Below are positions 33,605-42,766 of a stretch of DNA of 64,000 nucleotides, piece after piece. The position numbers were made by a program, and so were the translations under genes. Each line of letters opens with the position of its first letter. Within the stretch, counting starts at the first letter, position 1. The notes beneath the pieces are model-generated. The model was not told where the DNA came from, made no database searches, and saw nothing but the letters and a program-made list of their open reading frames with translations. This DNA comes from Flavobacterium sp. Root186. GTDB lineage: Bacteria > Bacteroidota > Bacteroidia > Flavobacteriales > Flavobacteriaceae. The stretch lies in the NCBI RefSeq assembly GCF_001428525.1, contig NZ_LMHW01000015.1, forward strand, positions 124,352 to 188,351, written 5' to 3'.

Positions 33605-35854
33605 ATGCGCAATTCTATTTGGAGTTTATTACTATTTACTTCGGGAATTTTTATGTCTTTTTCTCAAACGAAAAGCATCGAAAAAGGTACTTACTTATCT
33701 ACCAACAAAGGTCAGAAAATCAAACTGAATTTATTAGACGATAATAAATATGAATTGGTTTTTTATACGGGAGGTTACGAAATTAAAGGCGACTCATTAG
33801 TTTTTACTAAAAATCCAAATGCAGAAAACAGATTTGATCTGTCATTTGTTAATGATAAAAAAGCAAAAAACATCAAGATTAAATTTCTAGATCCTTCGTA
33901 TTATTCTTTTTATATAGGAACTCAAAGCGGTACAGAGGAAATTCAATATCAAAGACTTTCGGATATAAAAACTAAACTGGACCCTGAATGGACAAAAACA
34001 GATTTAGAATTTGAAATCGACAAAGCAGATTATTTATACTTAGTTTATGAAGAATATGACGGGAATAGCAATGTGGTAAAATATGCTTTACCAAAAGATG
34101 CTGCCGAAATAACGATTAATTACGAACTGGAAGTTTTAGGTGATTTAAAACTTGCCGGATTTTATGACAAGAAAACAAACGAGTTAAAAATCTCTGAAAA
34201 AGGAGGAAAAAATCCGTTGGTATTTCTAAATGAAAAAGAGCCGCAGCCTGTAAAAAAATCAAAAGTCACACCTCTTGAAAATCAAACCATTTCACAATGG
34301 ACTTATCCGGGTAAAGTAGATTATTTAAACGAAGATTTTGGAACCGGAGTTGCAGTTGATACGGCGGTGGCTGCGGTTGATTATACGGTTGATCCTAATG
34401 TCGTAAAATTTGATTTTAAATTAAAAATAGAAAACAATCTTAAAAAAGCAATTGAATCTACTAAAGCAGCAAGTACAAATAAGTATTTGGTTGTTTTAGC
34501 CAATAGCAAAAATAAGTCAGTAAAAGAAAGTTTTGACGCTTTTGTAAAAGATCAGGAAACGCAAATAGGATATAATATGTACGAAGCATATAATCCGCAA
34601 TATGATGTTTATAATTATTATCTGGCTGGAGCCGATGATAAAAAATGGCTGAAAAACAATAAAATTACAAATGATCCGAGTGTAGTTGTTTTAAACGGAA
34701 ATGGAGATGTATTAGCGGTTGCAAAATCTGATTTGGCAGACAAATCATATCACTTTAATTATTATGGAGATCTTTACAGAAAACTTTTGCGTGCAGATGC
34801 TTTTGTAACGATTGATAAAATCTTTAAAAACAAAAAAGCAGCCGATGCAGATTTGATAAGAGCTTTTAATAGGGCTTCTGTTTTAGAATCTTCTTATGAT
34901 TATGATTCAGATTATGTTGTAACAGAAGATAATCCAACGGAATTTACAATAACAAAAACAACTGTAGATAAAAAAGAGATTGCTCAAACCTGGAAAAAAC
35001 TAATTGAAGCACATCAAAAAGACACCAAACCAAACTTGTATTTGGTTGAAACCATTGTAAAAGAAATCAAAAACCAAGGTTTTACAAAACAGCTTTTTAA
35101 TGAAGACAGAATCTTAAATGATACAGATTATCTGGCTATAGATTATCTTTTAAAGCATTCTGACGCTATTGAAGAAAGTCGTGCGGCATTTAATAGTAAA
35201 GAAGGAGAAATACATACTTTAGGAAATGTAGTTTCTGAGATTTCTTCTGCATTGCAGCAAAATACTTATATTTCTCAGGAAGGTACTTCAGGAGAAGTAA
35301 ATAAAGAAAAGAATATTTCGATTTATAAGAAGATCATTGCTTTAGGAAAAGGAAACTTTGAATCGTACCGAAACTATTTTGATTATTTAAGCCAAATCGA
35401 AGATAAAGACGGATCAAATACGAATTTCCTAAAAGATTTCAGCAGCTATTTTGACTCCAACTTAGCTTCAGAAAAAGGAAGTCCAATTGAAAAATTAGAT
35501 GCTATATATTCTTCATTAGATCCAACTTCCAGTTATTCTTATGATGGATGGAATTCATTTAAAGATTATCATTCAAATCTTTGTAATTCTACGGCATGGA
35601 ATGTCGTTTTAAAACCGCAGAATGCTTCTTTTATAAAAAGTGCAATTGTTTGGTCAGAATACAGTTTGGTTGTAACAAAAAACAATCCGTATTATTTAGA
35701 CACTTTGGCGCAGTTATATTATAAAGACGGACAAAAAGAGAAAGCTATTGCCACTCAGGCTTTGGCTGTTAAATATTTAACTCCTGAAGTTGAAGAAGTA
35801 ACCGCAAGTGATATAAAAGAAACACTTTCAAAAATGCAAAACGGAACGTATTAA
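33605..35854 (+). CDS. Large secreted protein of unknown function
   Basis: A 749-residue protein with a signal peptide (SIWSLLLFTSGIFMSFSQ). The N-terminal ~100 residues are beta-rich (KGTYLSTNKGQKIKLNLLDDNKYELVFYTGGY). Around residues 270-390 a segment (KYLVVLANSKNKSVKESFDAFVKDQETQIGYNM then PSVVVLNGNGDVLAVA) resembles a thioredoxin fold without a CxxC. The C-terminal ~300 residues are helical, with a TPR-like stretch near the end (YLDTLAQLYYKDGQKEKAIATQALAVKY). I do not recognise the family. It has its own promoter region and a terminator shared with the convergent gene. Confidence 0.7.
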   Translation: MRNSIWSLLLFTSGIFMSFSQTKSIEKGTYLSTNKGQKIKLNLLDDNKYELVFYTGGYEIKGDSLVFTKNPNAENRFDLSFVNDKKAKNIKIKFLDPSYYSFYIGTQSGTEEIQYQRLSDIKTKLDPEWTKTDLEFEIDKADYLYLVYEEYDGNSNVVKYALPKDAAEITINYELEVLGDLKLAGFYDKKTNELKISEKGGKNPLVFLNEKEPQPVKKSKVTPLENQTISQWTYPGKVDYLNEDFGTGVAVDTAVAAVDYTVDPNVVKFDFKLKIENNLKKAIESTKAASTNKYLVVLANSKNKSVKESFDAFVKDQETQIGYNMYEAYNPQYDVYNYYLAGADDKKWLKNNKITNDPSVVVLNGNGDVLAVAKSDLADKSYHFNYYGDLYRKLLRADAFVTIDKIFKNKKAADADLIRAFNRASVLESSYDYDSDYVVTEDNPTEFTITKTTVDKKEIAQTWKKLIEAHQKDTKPNLYLVETIVKEIKNQGFTKQLFNEDRILNDTDYLAIDYLLKHSDAIEESRAAFNSKEGEIHTLGNVVSEISSALQQNTYISQEGTSGEVNKEKNISIYKKIIALGKGNFESYRNYFDYLSQIEDKDGSNTNFLKDFSSYFDSNLASEKGSPIEKLDAIYSSLDPTSSYSYDGWNSFKDYHSNLCNSTAWNVVLKPQNASFIKSAIVWSEYSLVVTKNNPYYLDTLAQLYYKDGQKEKAIATQALAVKYLTPEVEEVTASDIKETLSKMQNGTY

Positions 35855-35873
35855 AGTTCAAAATTTATAAAAA

Positions 35874-35918
35874 AGAAAACCCGACAAAATTTAAAATCTT
35901 GTCGGGTTTTCTTTTTTA
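35874..35918. terminator. Bidirectional terminator
   Basis: AAAACCCGACAA/TTGTCGGGTTTT stem with an 11-base loop and T-runs on both strands, between two convergent genes. Confidence 0.9.
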
Positions 35919-37679
35919 CTTAATCGCAATCATTATTTGTACACGATAATCGTCAATTTTCTTTTTATGTTTTTCAATGCTGCCGCCTACGCTTAAATAG
36001 GTAATTAAAACTTTGTATTTAAGAGTTTCAACAAGCTGAGTGATTTTTTCATTATTTGGACCTGCTTTAAAACCGGAGTTTTTATTTATAAAATCAATGA
36101 TTTTTAGCGGAACTACATCTTCATTGATTTTCAATTCTATTCCATAATCTTTATGGTTAGATTTTAGCGAATAACTTTTATTATCAATTTTTATGCATTC
36201 TAGACATTCAAAATCTCTGTTATTTTCAATTGCATAGTAAAAATCATATCCATGAATATTTATAACAGTTCCTACACTTTCATAATAAGAATAATAGATG
36301 TCGTTATTGATATCCTCTTTTCGGTCATATCTGGATCGGTACTCATAACCTAAGGTTTCTATAATCTTATACGATCCGGGATCCTTGTCTTTTTTATATA
36401 ACGCATCTAATTTCTTATCTGCATACGGAAGCATATCTTCAAGTGTATAATTTCGATCTAAAAAATCAACGATACTGCTTAATTCCTGTTCTTGTTCAAA
36501 AGTCAATTTTTTGTTTTCAGTTTTTTGCAGGTAACTTTCAAATCGGGATAACTGACTGTATTTTGAAATAGAACTGGCACTTTGCGGCCCCACAATAGAA
36601 AACAATCCGGCAAGGCACATACTTATAGGAATGAATTTTATTTTTGGATGTTTTGAAATTAGAAAATAAGCCACAACAACCGCCAGCCAAATTGACAACA
36701 GTAAAACATAATAACGTTCGTGCGTAAAACCGTAAAGATTGATTCGATATAAAATCGCCCAAAACAATAATACCAACAACGGAATTAATAAGAAATAAAA
36801 CCAGCGATTAAAAGTCCGCATCCATAAATTGCCATTTTCATTCGCAATAGGATGAACCAGCAAAAAAGAAAGGATTCCAACAATAGCAAATGCTAAAACC
36901 AGATAAGAAACCCAGCCAACAGGCAGCGAAAGCGTGATAAGGATTTTGGTTTCATAACAAATCAGAATCACTAAATAAATACTTATTAAAGGTAATAACA
37001 CAAACTGAGTGAAATTTTTAAGTCCTTTAGGATAGCTTAAACGAAGCGGATATTCTTTACTATTGGTTTCAGGAACGCCGCTTAAAAAGAAAATAGTATT
37101 AAAAATTCCGGCAATAGTAAAAAATAAATATCCATAGATTTTATCATCCAATTTAACTTTAAATAATTTATCTACAGCTAAAATTGCTAAAGCTAAACCC
37201 GTATAAAGAACAATACTGTACAAACCGGAAGTTAGTATGCGTAAAAAAAGCTGTTTGTTAAACTCCCAAAACTCTTCCTGATTATAAGCTCTTGGTAAAA
37301 AACCTGAAAAAGAAACCAGTAAATGCAAAGCAAGGCTGAATACAAAAAATTGCTGTGCTTCAACATCTGAGATTCTTTCTGCAAAATTAAATACAAAAGC
37401 GACTAATGGTACACTAAACAATAAACTAACCACAAACCGTATTATACCATTTTTATGTTTTGCAGCAAAAAACAAACTTGCAGAAACAAACCATACAAGG
37501 CACAATGAGCAGCTCATAATGGCTTTTATATAGAATTTGTCATCATATACACGATCTTGCCTAATAAACAAAATAGCGAAAACAGTACCTAAAATAGCGG
37601 TTATAGTTTCTAAAGGAAATCTCAAAACAGTTTTTAGCGTGGCATTTAAAACGTTTTGTAACGAAGGAAGTTTACTCAT
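35916..37679 (-). CDS. DUF4153 domain-containing membrane protein
   Basis: A 587-residue protein whose first ~370 residues contain about eleven or twelve membrane helices and match the DUF4153 pattern (LKTVLRFPLETITAILGTVFAILFI at the start; GYLFFTIAGIFNTIFFLSGVP mid-way). The C-terminal ~200 residues are soluble, charged and include FDRNYTLEDMLPYADKKLD. The family has no established role. It is transcribed alone towards the terminator at 35874. Confidence 0.85.
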   Translation of the reverse strand: MSKLPSLQNVLNATLKTVLRFPLETITAILGTVFAILFIRQDRVYDDKFYIKAIMSCSLCLVWFVSASLFFAAKHKNGIIRFVVSLLFSVPLVAFVFNFAERISDVEAQQFFVFSLALHLLVSFSGFLPRAYNQEEFWEFNKQLFLRILTSGLYSIVLYTGLALAILAVDKLFKVKLDDKIYGYLFFTIAGIFNTIFFLSGVPETNSKEYPLRLSYPKGLKNFTQFVLLPLISIYLVILICYETKILITLSLPVGWVSYLVLAFAIVGILSFLLVHPIANENGNLWMRTFNRWFYFLLIPLLVLLFWAILYRINLYGFTHERYYVLLLSIWLAVVVAYFLISKHPKIKFIPISMCLAGLFSIVGPQSASSISKYSQLSRFESYLQKTENKKLTFEQEQELSSIVDFLDRNYTLEDMLPYADKKLDALYKKDKDPGSYKIIETLGYEYRSRYDRKEDINNDIYYSYYESVGTVINIHGYDFYYAIENNRDFECLECIKIDNKSYSLKSNHKDYGIELKINEDVVPLKIIDFINKNSGFKAGPNNEKITQLVETLKYKVLITYLSVGGSIEKHKKKIDDYRVQIMIAIK

Positions 37680-37732
37680 TTTTGGTCAGTTATTTTGTAC
37701 TAAGAAAAGCAAATGCCATCACATAACCAAAT

Positions 37733-37770
37733 AAAAACCCCGAACTCTAAAGGAATAGAATTCGGGGGTA
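37733..37770 (-). terminator. Terminator of metK
   Basis: The stem ACCCCCGAA/TTCGGGGT, with an inner TCTA/TAGA pair, ends in TTTTTA on the minus strand, about 38 bases past the metK stop. Confidence 0.82.
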
Positions 37771-37807
37771 ATATATAAGTAAGATTAAAAAATATTAATC
37801 GTATGAA

Positions 37808-39058
37808 TTATAGTCCAAAAGCAGTTTTTACCTGATCAACAAAATCAAGTTTCTCCCATGTAAACAATTCAACAGTTACCGTTTTTTCGTTTCCTCCAGG
37901 AGCAGAAAAAGTTTTAGTCACAGTTTCTGGTTTACGTCCCATGTGTCCGTAAGCAGCAGTTTCACTATAAATAGGGTTTCTTAATTTCAAACGCTGTTCG
38001 ATAAAGTAAGGACGCATATCGAAGATAGCTTCTACTTTTTTAGCAATTTCACCGTTAGTTAAGTTTACTTTAGAAGTTCCGTAAGTTTCAATGAAAATAC
38101 CCATTGGCTGAGCAACTCCAATAGCGTAAGAAACCTGAACTAAGATTTCGTCAGCAACACCCGCAGCAACTAAGTTTTTAGCGATATGACGTGTAGCATA
38201 AGCAGCACTTCTGTCAACTTTACTTGGATCTTTTCCAGAGAATGCACCACCACCGTGAGCGCCTTTTCCACCGTAAGTATCAACAATAATTTTTCTTCCA
38301 GTTAAACCAGTATCTCCGTGAGGTCCTCCAATAACGAATTTTCCTGTTGGGTTGATATGGTAGTTGATTTTATCGTTGAATAAATGAGCGTGCGTTGGGT
38401 TTTTAGCGATAATTCTTGGAATCAAAATTTCGATAATATCTTTTTTGATTTTAGCCAACATTGCAGCTTCTTCATCAAAATCATCATGCTGAGTTGAGAT
38501 AACGATTGCATCAATACGAGTTGGTTTGTTATCGTCGCTGTATTCTAAAGTTACCTGAGATTTAGCATCTGGACGTAAATACGTGATTTCTTTGTTTTCA
38601 CGTCTTAAAATAGCCAACTCTTGTAATAATTTATGAGATAAATCAAGAGCCAAAGGCATATAGTTTTCAGTTTCGTTTGTAGCGTAACCAAACATCATTC
38701 CCTGATCTCCTGCACCTTGCTCTTCTGGCTTAGCTCTGTCAACACCTTGGTTAATGTCTGCAGACTGCTCGTGAATTGCTGAAAGGATTCCACAAGAATT
38801 CGCTTCAAACATATATTCACTTTTAGTATATCCAATTTTACGGATTACCTCACGTGCAATTTGTTGTACATCAAGATAAGTATTCGATTTTACTTCACCT
38901 GCTAAAATAACCTGACCTGTAGTAACTAATGTTTCACAAGCTACTTTTGAGTCAGCATCAAATGCCAGAAAGTTATCAATTAAAGCATCCGAAATTTGAT
39001 CTGCAACTTTGTCTGGATGCCCTTCACTAACAGATTCTGACGTAAATAAATAAGCCAT
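37808..39058 (-). CDS. metK: S-adenosylmethionine synthase
   Basis: A 416-residue enzyme making SAM from methionine and ATP. Signatures: SVSEGHPDKVADQISDALID near the start, GAGDQGMMFGYAT, GGPHGDTGLTGRKIIVDTYGG, and the second family signature GGGAFSGKDPSKVDRS. Length is slightly over the E. coli enzyme because of an inserted helix region (VISTQHDDFDEEAAML...). It is transcribed alone from a promoter at 39231-39260 through a ~170-base leader with a SAM-II-like aptamer, so its product probably controls its own synthesis. Confidence 0.97.
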   Translation of the reverse strand: MAYLFTSESVSEGHPDKVADQISDALIDNFLAFDADSKVACETLVTTGQVILAGEVKSNTYLDVQQIAREVIRKIGYTKSEYMFEANSCGILSAIHEQSADINQGVDRAKPEEQGAGDQGMMFGYATNETENYMPLALDLSHKLLQELAILRRENKEITYLRPDAKSQVTLEYSDDNKPTRIDAIVISTQHDDFDEEAAMLAKIKKDIIEILIPRIIAKNPTHAHLFNDKINYHINPTGKFVIGGPHGDTGLTGRKIIVDTYGGKGAHGGGAFSGKDPSKVDRSAAYATRHIAKNLVAAGVADEILVQVSYAIGVAQPMGIFIETYGTSKVNLTNGEIAKKVEAIFDMRPYFIEQRLKLRNPIYSETAAYGHMGRKPETVTKTFSAPGGNEKTVTVELFTWEKLDFVDQVKTAFGL

Positions 39059-39118
39059 AATAATTTATTAAATTAACATTAAGCGAGGAAAAGTAATTGC
39101 TGAAAGTGCTAAAGGAGA

Positions 39119-39222
39119 ATTCCTGCTTTAGCATTTTTTACTACCGAAATCTTGGTTTCAGTATCCATAACGAATCATTTCATTATGAAGAGGTTGCAAT
39201 CAGTTCAAATTTTTCCTCTGTA
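39119..39222 (-). ncRNA. SAM-II-like pseudoknot riboswitch (long-loop form) in the metK leader
   Basis: On the minus strand the leader reads GAGG, then TTTGAACTGATTGCA, then ACCTC closing P1, as in the SAM-II core (UUUAA...AUUGCA). About 50 bases further comes AAAAAATGCTAAAGCAGG, matching the 3' GCUAAAG pseudoknot strand; CTG and CAG can form P2. The insertion holds two hairpins (CATAA/TTATG and CTGAAA/TTTCGGTAG). The GCTAAAG strand can instead pair with CTTTAGC 12 bases on, giving a competing hairpin as a possible switch. Class assignment is by eye. Confidence 0.65.
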
Positions 39223-39230
39223 TTCGCGTG

Positions 39231-39260
39231 CAAAGGTATAAAACCATTTTGATTTGCAAA
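39231..39260 (-). promoter_or_regulatory. Promoter of metK
   Basis: On the minus strand TTTG (39260-39257) and TACCTTTG (39238-39231) are 18 bases apart, a near-perfect Bacteroidota promoter, placing the transcript start just before the riboswitch. Confidence 0.7.
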
Positions 39261-39300
39261 TTAAAGTTCAACTTTTTTTATTTTTTATAGTAGAAATTTA

Positions 39301-39331
39301 AAAGTAATATACTAATTTGATAGGGTAATAG
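39301..39331 (+). promoter_or_regulatory. Candidate sulfur-regulon operator, copy 1
   Basis: A 31-base sequence beginning AAAGTAAT and ending GATAGGGTAATAG is 26/31 identical to 55051-55081 upstream of the sulfate assimilation operon. It lies about 20 bases upstream of the -33 box of the TonB receptor promoter, a position suited to an activator or to an overlapping second promoter. Confidence 0.55.
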
Positions 39332-39349
39332 AAAATATTTTTGTTTTTG

Positions 39350-39381
39350 TTTGGTCAGTTAAAAAATAGTTCGCACATTTG
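39350..39381 (+). promoter_or_regulatory. Promoter of the TonB receptor attenuation cassette
   Basis: TTTG (39350-39353) and CACATTTG (39374-39381), spacer 20. The string TTCGCACATTTG also occurs in the metX cassette promoter, and TTTGGTCAGTTAAA resembles TTTGGCAGTTAAA in the metY one. Confidence 0.7.
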
Positions 39382-39404
39382 CCTTGTTAAAATAACAGAA
39401 CAAA

Positions 39405-39473
39405 ATGAAATTTACTATTTGCAATATGATGTCTTGTAAGATGCCGGAATTATCCGCAGAGACTCTATTGTAG
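39405..39473 (+). CDS. Met/Cys leader peptide of the TonB receptor attenuator
   Basis: A 22-codon ORF, too short for usual gene calling, whose middle reads ICNMMSCKMP: three Met and two Cys codons within eight. It starts about 24 bases after the promoter. It is followed by the terminator at 39497. GCAGAG at its 3' end (39456-39461) can pair with CTCTGC in the terminator's 5' arm. A ribosome stalled on the Met/Cys codons would leave GCAGAG free, which is the usual geometry of amino acid attenuation. Confidence 0.7.
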   Translation: MKFTICNMMSCKMPELSAETLL

Positions 39474-39496
39474 TTTATTTTCAACAACATATATAG

Positions 39497-39526
39497 AACC
39501 TCTGCCAGCCGCAGAGGTTTTTTTTG
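39497..39526 (+). terminator. Attenuator terminator ahead of the TonB receptor
   Basis: AACCTCTGC/GCAGAGGTT stem, loop CAGCC, followed by eight Ts, 24 bases after the leader stop and 54 bases before the receptor ATG. It lies in a 5' leader rather than after a gene. Confidence 0.85.
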
Positions 39527-39579
39527 TTTAAAACCGAAAATAAACTTTAAGCCAAAAACAAATTAATCAGTAAAAAGAA

Positions 39580-42426
39580 ATGAAGAAAAATATACTAATC
39601 ATCTTGGGTCTTGTAACATTTTCAGGCCTTTATGCTCAGGATAATAAAACCGAGCAGGATACTTTAAAGAATAATGAACTATCAGAAGTTACTGTAATTG
39701 GAACTCGAAATAAAAATAGAGTAAAAACAGATGTACCGGTTCCGGTTGATGTTTTTAATATTTCTGAAATAACAAAAGGAGCGCCGCAAACCAGCGTAAC
39801 GCAGATTTTAAATTATGTTGCGCCATCGTTTACCAGTAACGCAACATCAACTGCCGATGCAACAGACCACGTTGATCCGGCACAATTAAGAGGATTAGGT
39901 CCAGATCAGGTTTTAATTTTAGTAAACGGAAAACGCAGGCACACCAGTGCATTAGTAAACATAAACGGATCACCGGGACGAGGATCTGTAGGAACCGATT
40001 TAAATGCGATTCCGTCTTTTGCCATTGAAAGAATCGAAGTTTTAAGAGACGGAGCAGCCGCACAATACGGTTCTGATGCCATTGCCGGAGTAATTAATAT
40101 TGTACTTAAAAAGAATGCAAAATATCTTTCTGGAGGCATTCAATACGGAACTAATTTATCATCCGGCTCTAACAATTTTAAAGGTGGAGCCGATGGACAA
40201 ACTGTACAGGTCGATTTAAACTACGGAACATCATTAGGTAAACCGGGAAGTTTCTTAAATATTACCGGAACTGCCGTAACAAGACAAGCAACAAGCCGTG
40301 CAGGAATTAGAAATAACGGAATTTTTAATGCCTACAATGCTGTAGAAAACAGAGCGGCTCAAAACGGAGTTCAGATCAATTCTCTTTTCAGTAATATCAA
40401 TACCACCCCAAATTCGACACAAATTATAAGTTCGATACAGCAATATGCACCGCAGGTAAGTTATTTTACGCCGGCACAGCAAACAGCAATTTCATCTGCA
40501 ACAACAATAACGCAATTACAAACAGCACTTAATTTTGATGTTACTAATAATGAGTTAGCCTACAGAGGACAGGAAAGAGCAGACTATAATATGAGTGTTG
40601 GTCAGTCAGAACTGGCTTCTGGGCAGGCGTATTATAATGCAAAATACCCTTTAACAGAAACAACTTCATTGTATTCTTTTGGTGGAGTATCTTACAGGGA
40701 CGGTAAATCATACGCTTTTAACAGGCTTCCAAACGGTTCAGGAACTTTTACGCAAGTGTATGAAAACGGATTTTTGCCAGAAATCGAATCTGGAATTTTA
40801 GATGTTTCTGCAGCACTTGGAGTGAATACAGAATTATTTGGTTTTGATACTGATTTAAGTTCTAACCTCGGAACAAACTCTTTTAAATATGATGTAAACA
40901 ATACGATCAATGCAACTTTGGGTGTAAATTCTCCTTCTAGTTTTGATGCCGGTAAAGTTTCATTTTTACAAAGTACGACCAATTTAGATTTTAGCAGAAA
41001 ATTTGATTTTCTTGCTGGTTTAAATGTTGCTTTTGGTGGAGAATTCAGATATGAAAATTATCAAATCAAACAAGGAGAAGAAGCTTCATACGGATTATAT
41101 GATGTAAACGGAGCTTTAGTTTCTGGAGTTTTGCCAACTACTTCACCTTTAATTGTGACTGATTTCTTCGGAAACAAACGTGGTGCAGGAGCGCAGGGAT
41201 TTTCAGGATTTCAGCCTTCAGATGCTAAAGAAAGAGACAGACGAAGCGGTGCAGCTTATATTGATTTAGAGCTAAATGCAACCGAAAACTGGCTGTTAAA
41301 CGGAGCAGCACGTTATGAAAACTATTCAGATTTTGGAAGTACGGTTACTTTTAAATTAGCCTCTCTTTTAAAACTAAACGATAATATCAACTGGAGAATT
41401 TCTGGGCAAACAGGTTTTAGAGCGCCATCCTTACAGCAAAAATACTTTGAAGCAAGTTCAACTCAGTTCATTAATGGATCTCCATATCAGGTTGGTTATT
41501 TTACAAATGATTCTCAGGCAGCAAAAAGTATTGGTGTAGAAAACTTAAAACCAGAGAAATCAAAAAGTATCAGCACAGGGTTTACATTTAAAATTCCGGA
41601 AGCCAATATCACAATCGCAACCGATGCTTATTTTACAAGAATTAACGACAGAATTGTTTTAACTGGTCAATATTCTAGACCAACAGATGCACAGATTGCA
41701 GCAGCAACATCTCCGGCGCAAGTAGAGGCTTTGACATTGTTTCAACAAGCTTTTGATACAAAAGGTGTAGAAAGAGCTTCGTTCTGGACAAACGGAATCG
41801 ACTCTGAAACGAAAGGTGTTGACGTAGTAATTTCTCAAAAATATGATGTAATTCCCGATTTTGTGATCAGAAATGATTTTGCTTTAAGTTATAATGAAAC
41901 AAAAAGAGTAGGAGATTTGCATATTCCGCAATCTATTGTTAATGCAGGAGGAGATCCTTACATATATTCATTTTTCCCAGAGTCAAGCCGGGTTTATTTA
42001 GAAGAAGCAATTCCGAAATTGAAAGCAAACTTAACAACTACTTTCAGTATTAAGAAACTGGATATTTATTTAAGAAACAGCTATTTTGGAAAAGTAACAG
42101 ATCCGGGAGCAACTGATGTTAATTTAGATGGATATGCTTCTGTATATGAACATCCGGAATACAGTGCAAAATTAGTTACCGATTTATCTTTCGGATATCA
42201 AATCAACGAACATTTTAGAGCAACTGTTGGTTTTAATAATATAGGAGATGTTTATCCGGACAGAAATAACCCGTCAACTCCAGCTTTCACAAACACAACT
42301 CCAACTTTATCTCCGGCACCAAGTACAGACTTGACAAATGCAAATCAGTTTGCTTATTCAAGAGCCGTATCGCAATTTGGATTAAACGGAAGATTTGGAT
42401 TTGCACGTTTAAGCTTTAAATTCTAA
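39580..42426 (+). CDS. TonB-dependent receptor under Met/Cys attenuation
   Basis: A 948-residue outer-membrane receptor. It has a signal peptide (KKNILIILGLVTFSGLYAQ), a probable TonB box (SEVTVIGTR near residue 35), a plug domain (about 45-180: QLRGLGPDQVLILVNGKRRH, IERIEVLRDGAAAQYGSDAIAGVINIVLKK) and a barrel ending GRFGFARLSFKF. No carboxypeptidase-like N-terminal domain is present, so it is not SusC type, and no SusD gene follows. The leader with Met/Cys codons suggests it imports a sulfur-containing nutrient when Met/Cys are scarce; this is inference, since the substrate is not readable. Confidence 0.9.
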   Translation: MKKNILIILGLVTFSGLYAQDNKTEQDTLKNNELSEVTVIGTRNKNRVKTDVPVPVDVFNISEITKGAPQTSVTQILNYVAPSFTSNATSTADATDHVDPAQLRGLGPDQVLILVNGKRRHTSALVNINGSPGRGSVGTDLNAIPSFAIERIEVLRDGAAAQYGSDAIAGVINIVLKKNAKYLSGGIQYGTNLSSGSNNFKGGADGQTVQVDLNYGTSLGKPGSFLNITGTAVTRQATSRAGIRNNGIFNAYNAVENRAAQNGVQINSLFSNINTTPNSTQIISSIQQYAPQVSYFTPAQQTAISSATTITQLQTALNFDVTNNELAYRGQERADYNMSVGQSELASGQAYYNAKYPLTETTSLYSFGGVSYRDGKSYAFNRLPNGSGTFTQVYENGFLPEIESGILDVSAALGVNTELFGFDTDLSSNLGTNSFKYDVNNTINATLGVNSPSSFDAGKVSFLQSTTNLDFSRKFDFLAGLNVAFGGEFRYENYQIKQGEEASYGLYDVNGALVSGVLPTTSPLIVTDFFGNKRGAGAQGFSGFQPSDAKERDRRSGAAYIDLELNATENWLLNGAARYENYSDFGSTVTFKLASLLKLNDNINWRISGQTGFRAPSLQQKYFEASSTQFINGSPYQVGYFTNDSQAAKSIGVENLKPEKSKSISTGFTFKIPEANITIATDAYFTRINDRIVLTGQYSRPTDAQIAAATSPAQVEALTLFQQAFDTKGVERASFWTNGIDSETKGVDVVISQKYDVIPDFVIRNDFALSYNETKRVGDLHIPQSIVNAGGDPYIYSFFPESSRVYLEEAIPKLKANLTTTFSIKKLDIYLRNSYFGKVTDPGATDVNLDGYASVYEHPEYSAKLVTDLSFGYQINEHFRATVGFNNIGDVYPDRNNPSTPAFTNTTPTLSPAPSTDLTNANQFAYSRAVSQFGLNGRFGFARLSFKF

Positions 42427-42435
42427 AAAAAAAGT

Positions 42436-42615
42436 CCACAGATTTTAAGGATTAAACGAATTAGCACTGATTTTTAAAATCAATGTAATCTTTTTAATCT
42501 GTGGCTAAATTTTTCAACCGATGTAAATGGTTCTTTATAATACCCATAGGTTCAGTATTTACATTAAATAAAATAGAAAACCTGCAATAATCGGTTTAAT
42601 TCGTAAAATCTGTGG
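42436..42615. repeat. Palindromic CACAGATT intergenic repeat
   Basis: CCACAGATT (42436-42444) pairs with AATCTGTGG (42496-42504), and a second AAATCTGTGG lies at 42606. Internal AAGGATTAAACGAATTAGC and GGTTTAATTCGTAAAATC match the element at 24048. The first hairpin is followed by CTAAATTTTTC and may also end receptor transcription. Confidence 0.6.
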
Positions 42616-42685
42616 TCAATTTTTTAAAAGAAAGCTTGTATTTGCGCAGCCTATAAAAATTTTAATGTTAAATATCAAAATTTTA

Positions 42686-42717
42686 TTTGGCAGTTAAATA
42701 AATAAATATTACATTTA
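42686..42717 (+). promoter_or_regulatory. Promoter of the metY attenuation cassette
   Basis: TTTG (42686-42689) and TACATTTA (42710-42717), spacer 20, matching the other two cassette promoters. Confidence 0.62.
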
Positions 42718-42766
42718 CTCTATCGAATTAGTCGAGTTTAAAAAAAGAATTAAATTTTAAATTAAA

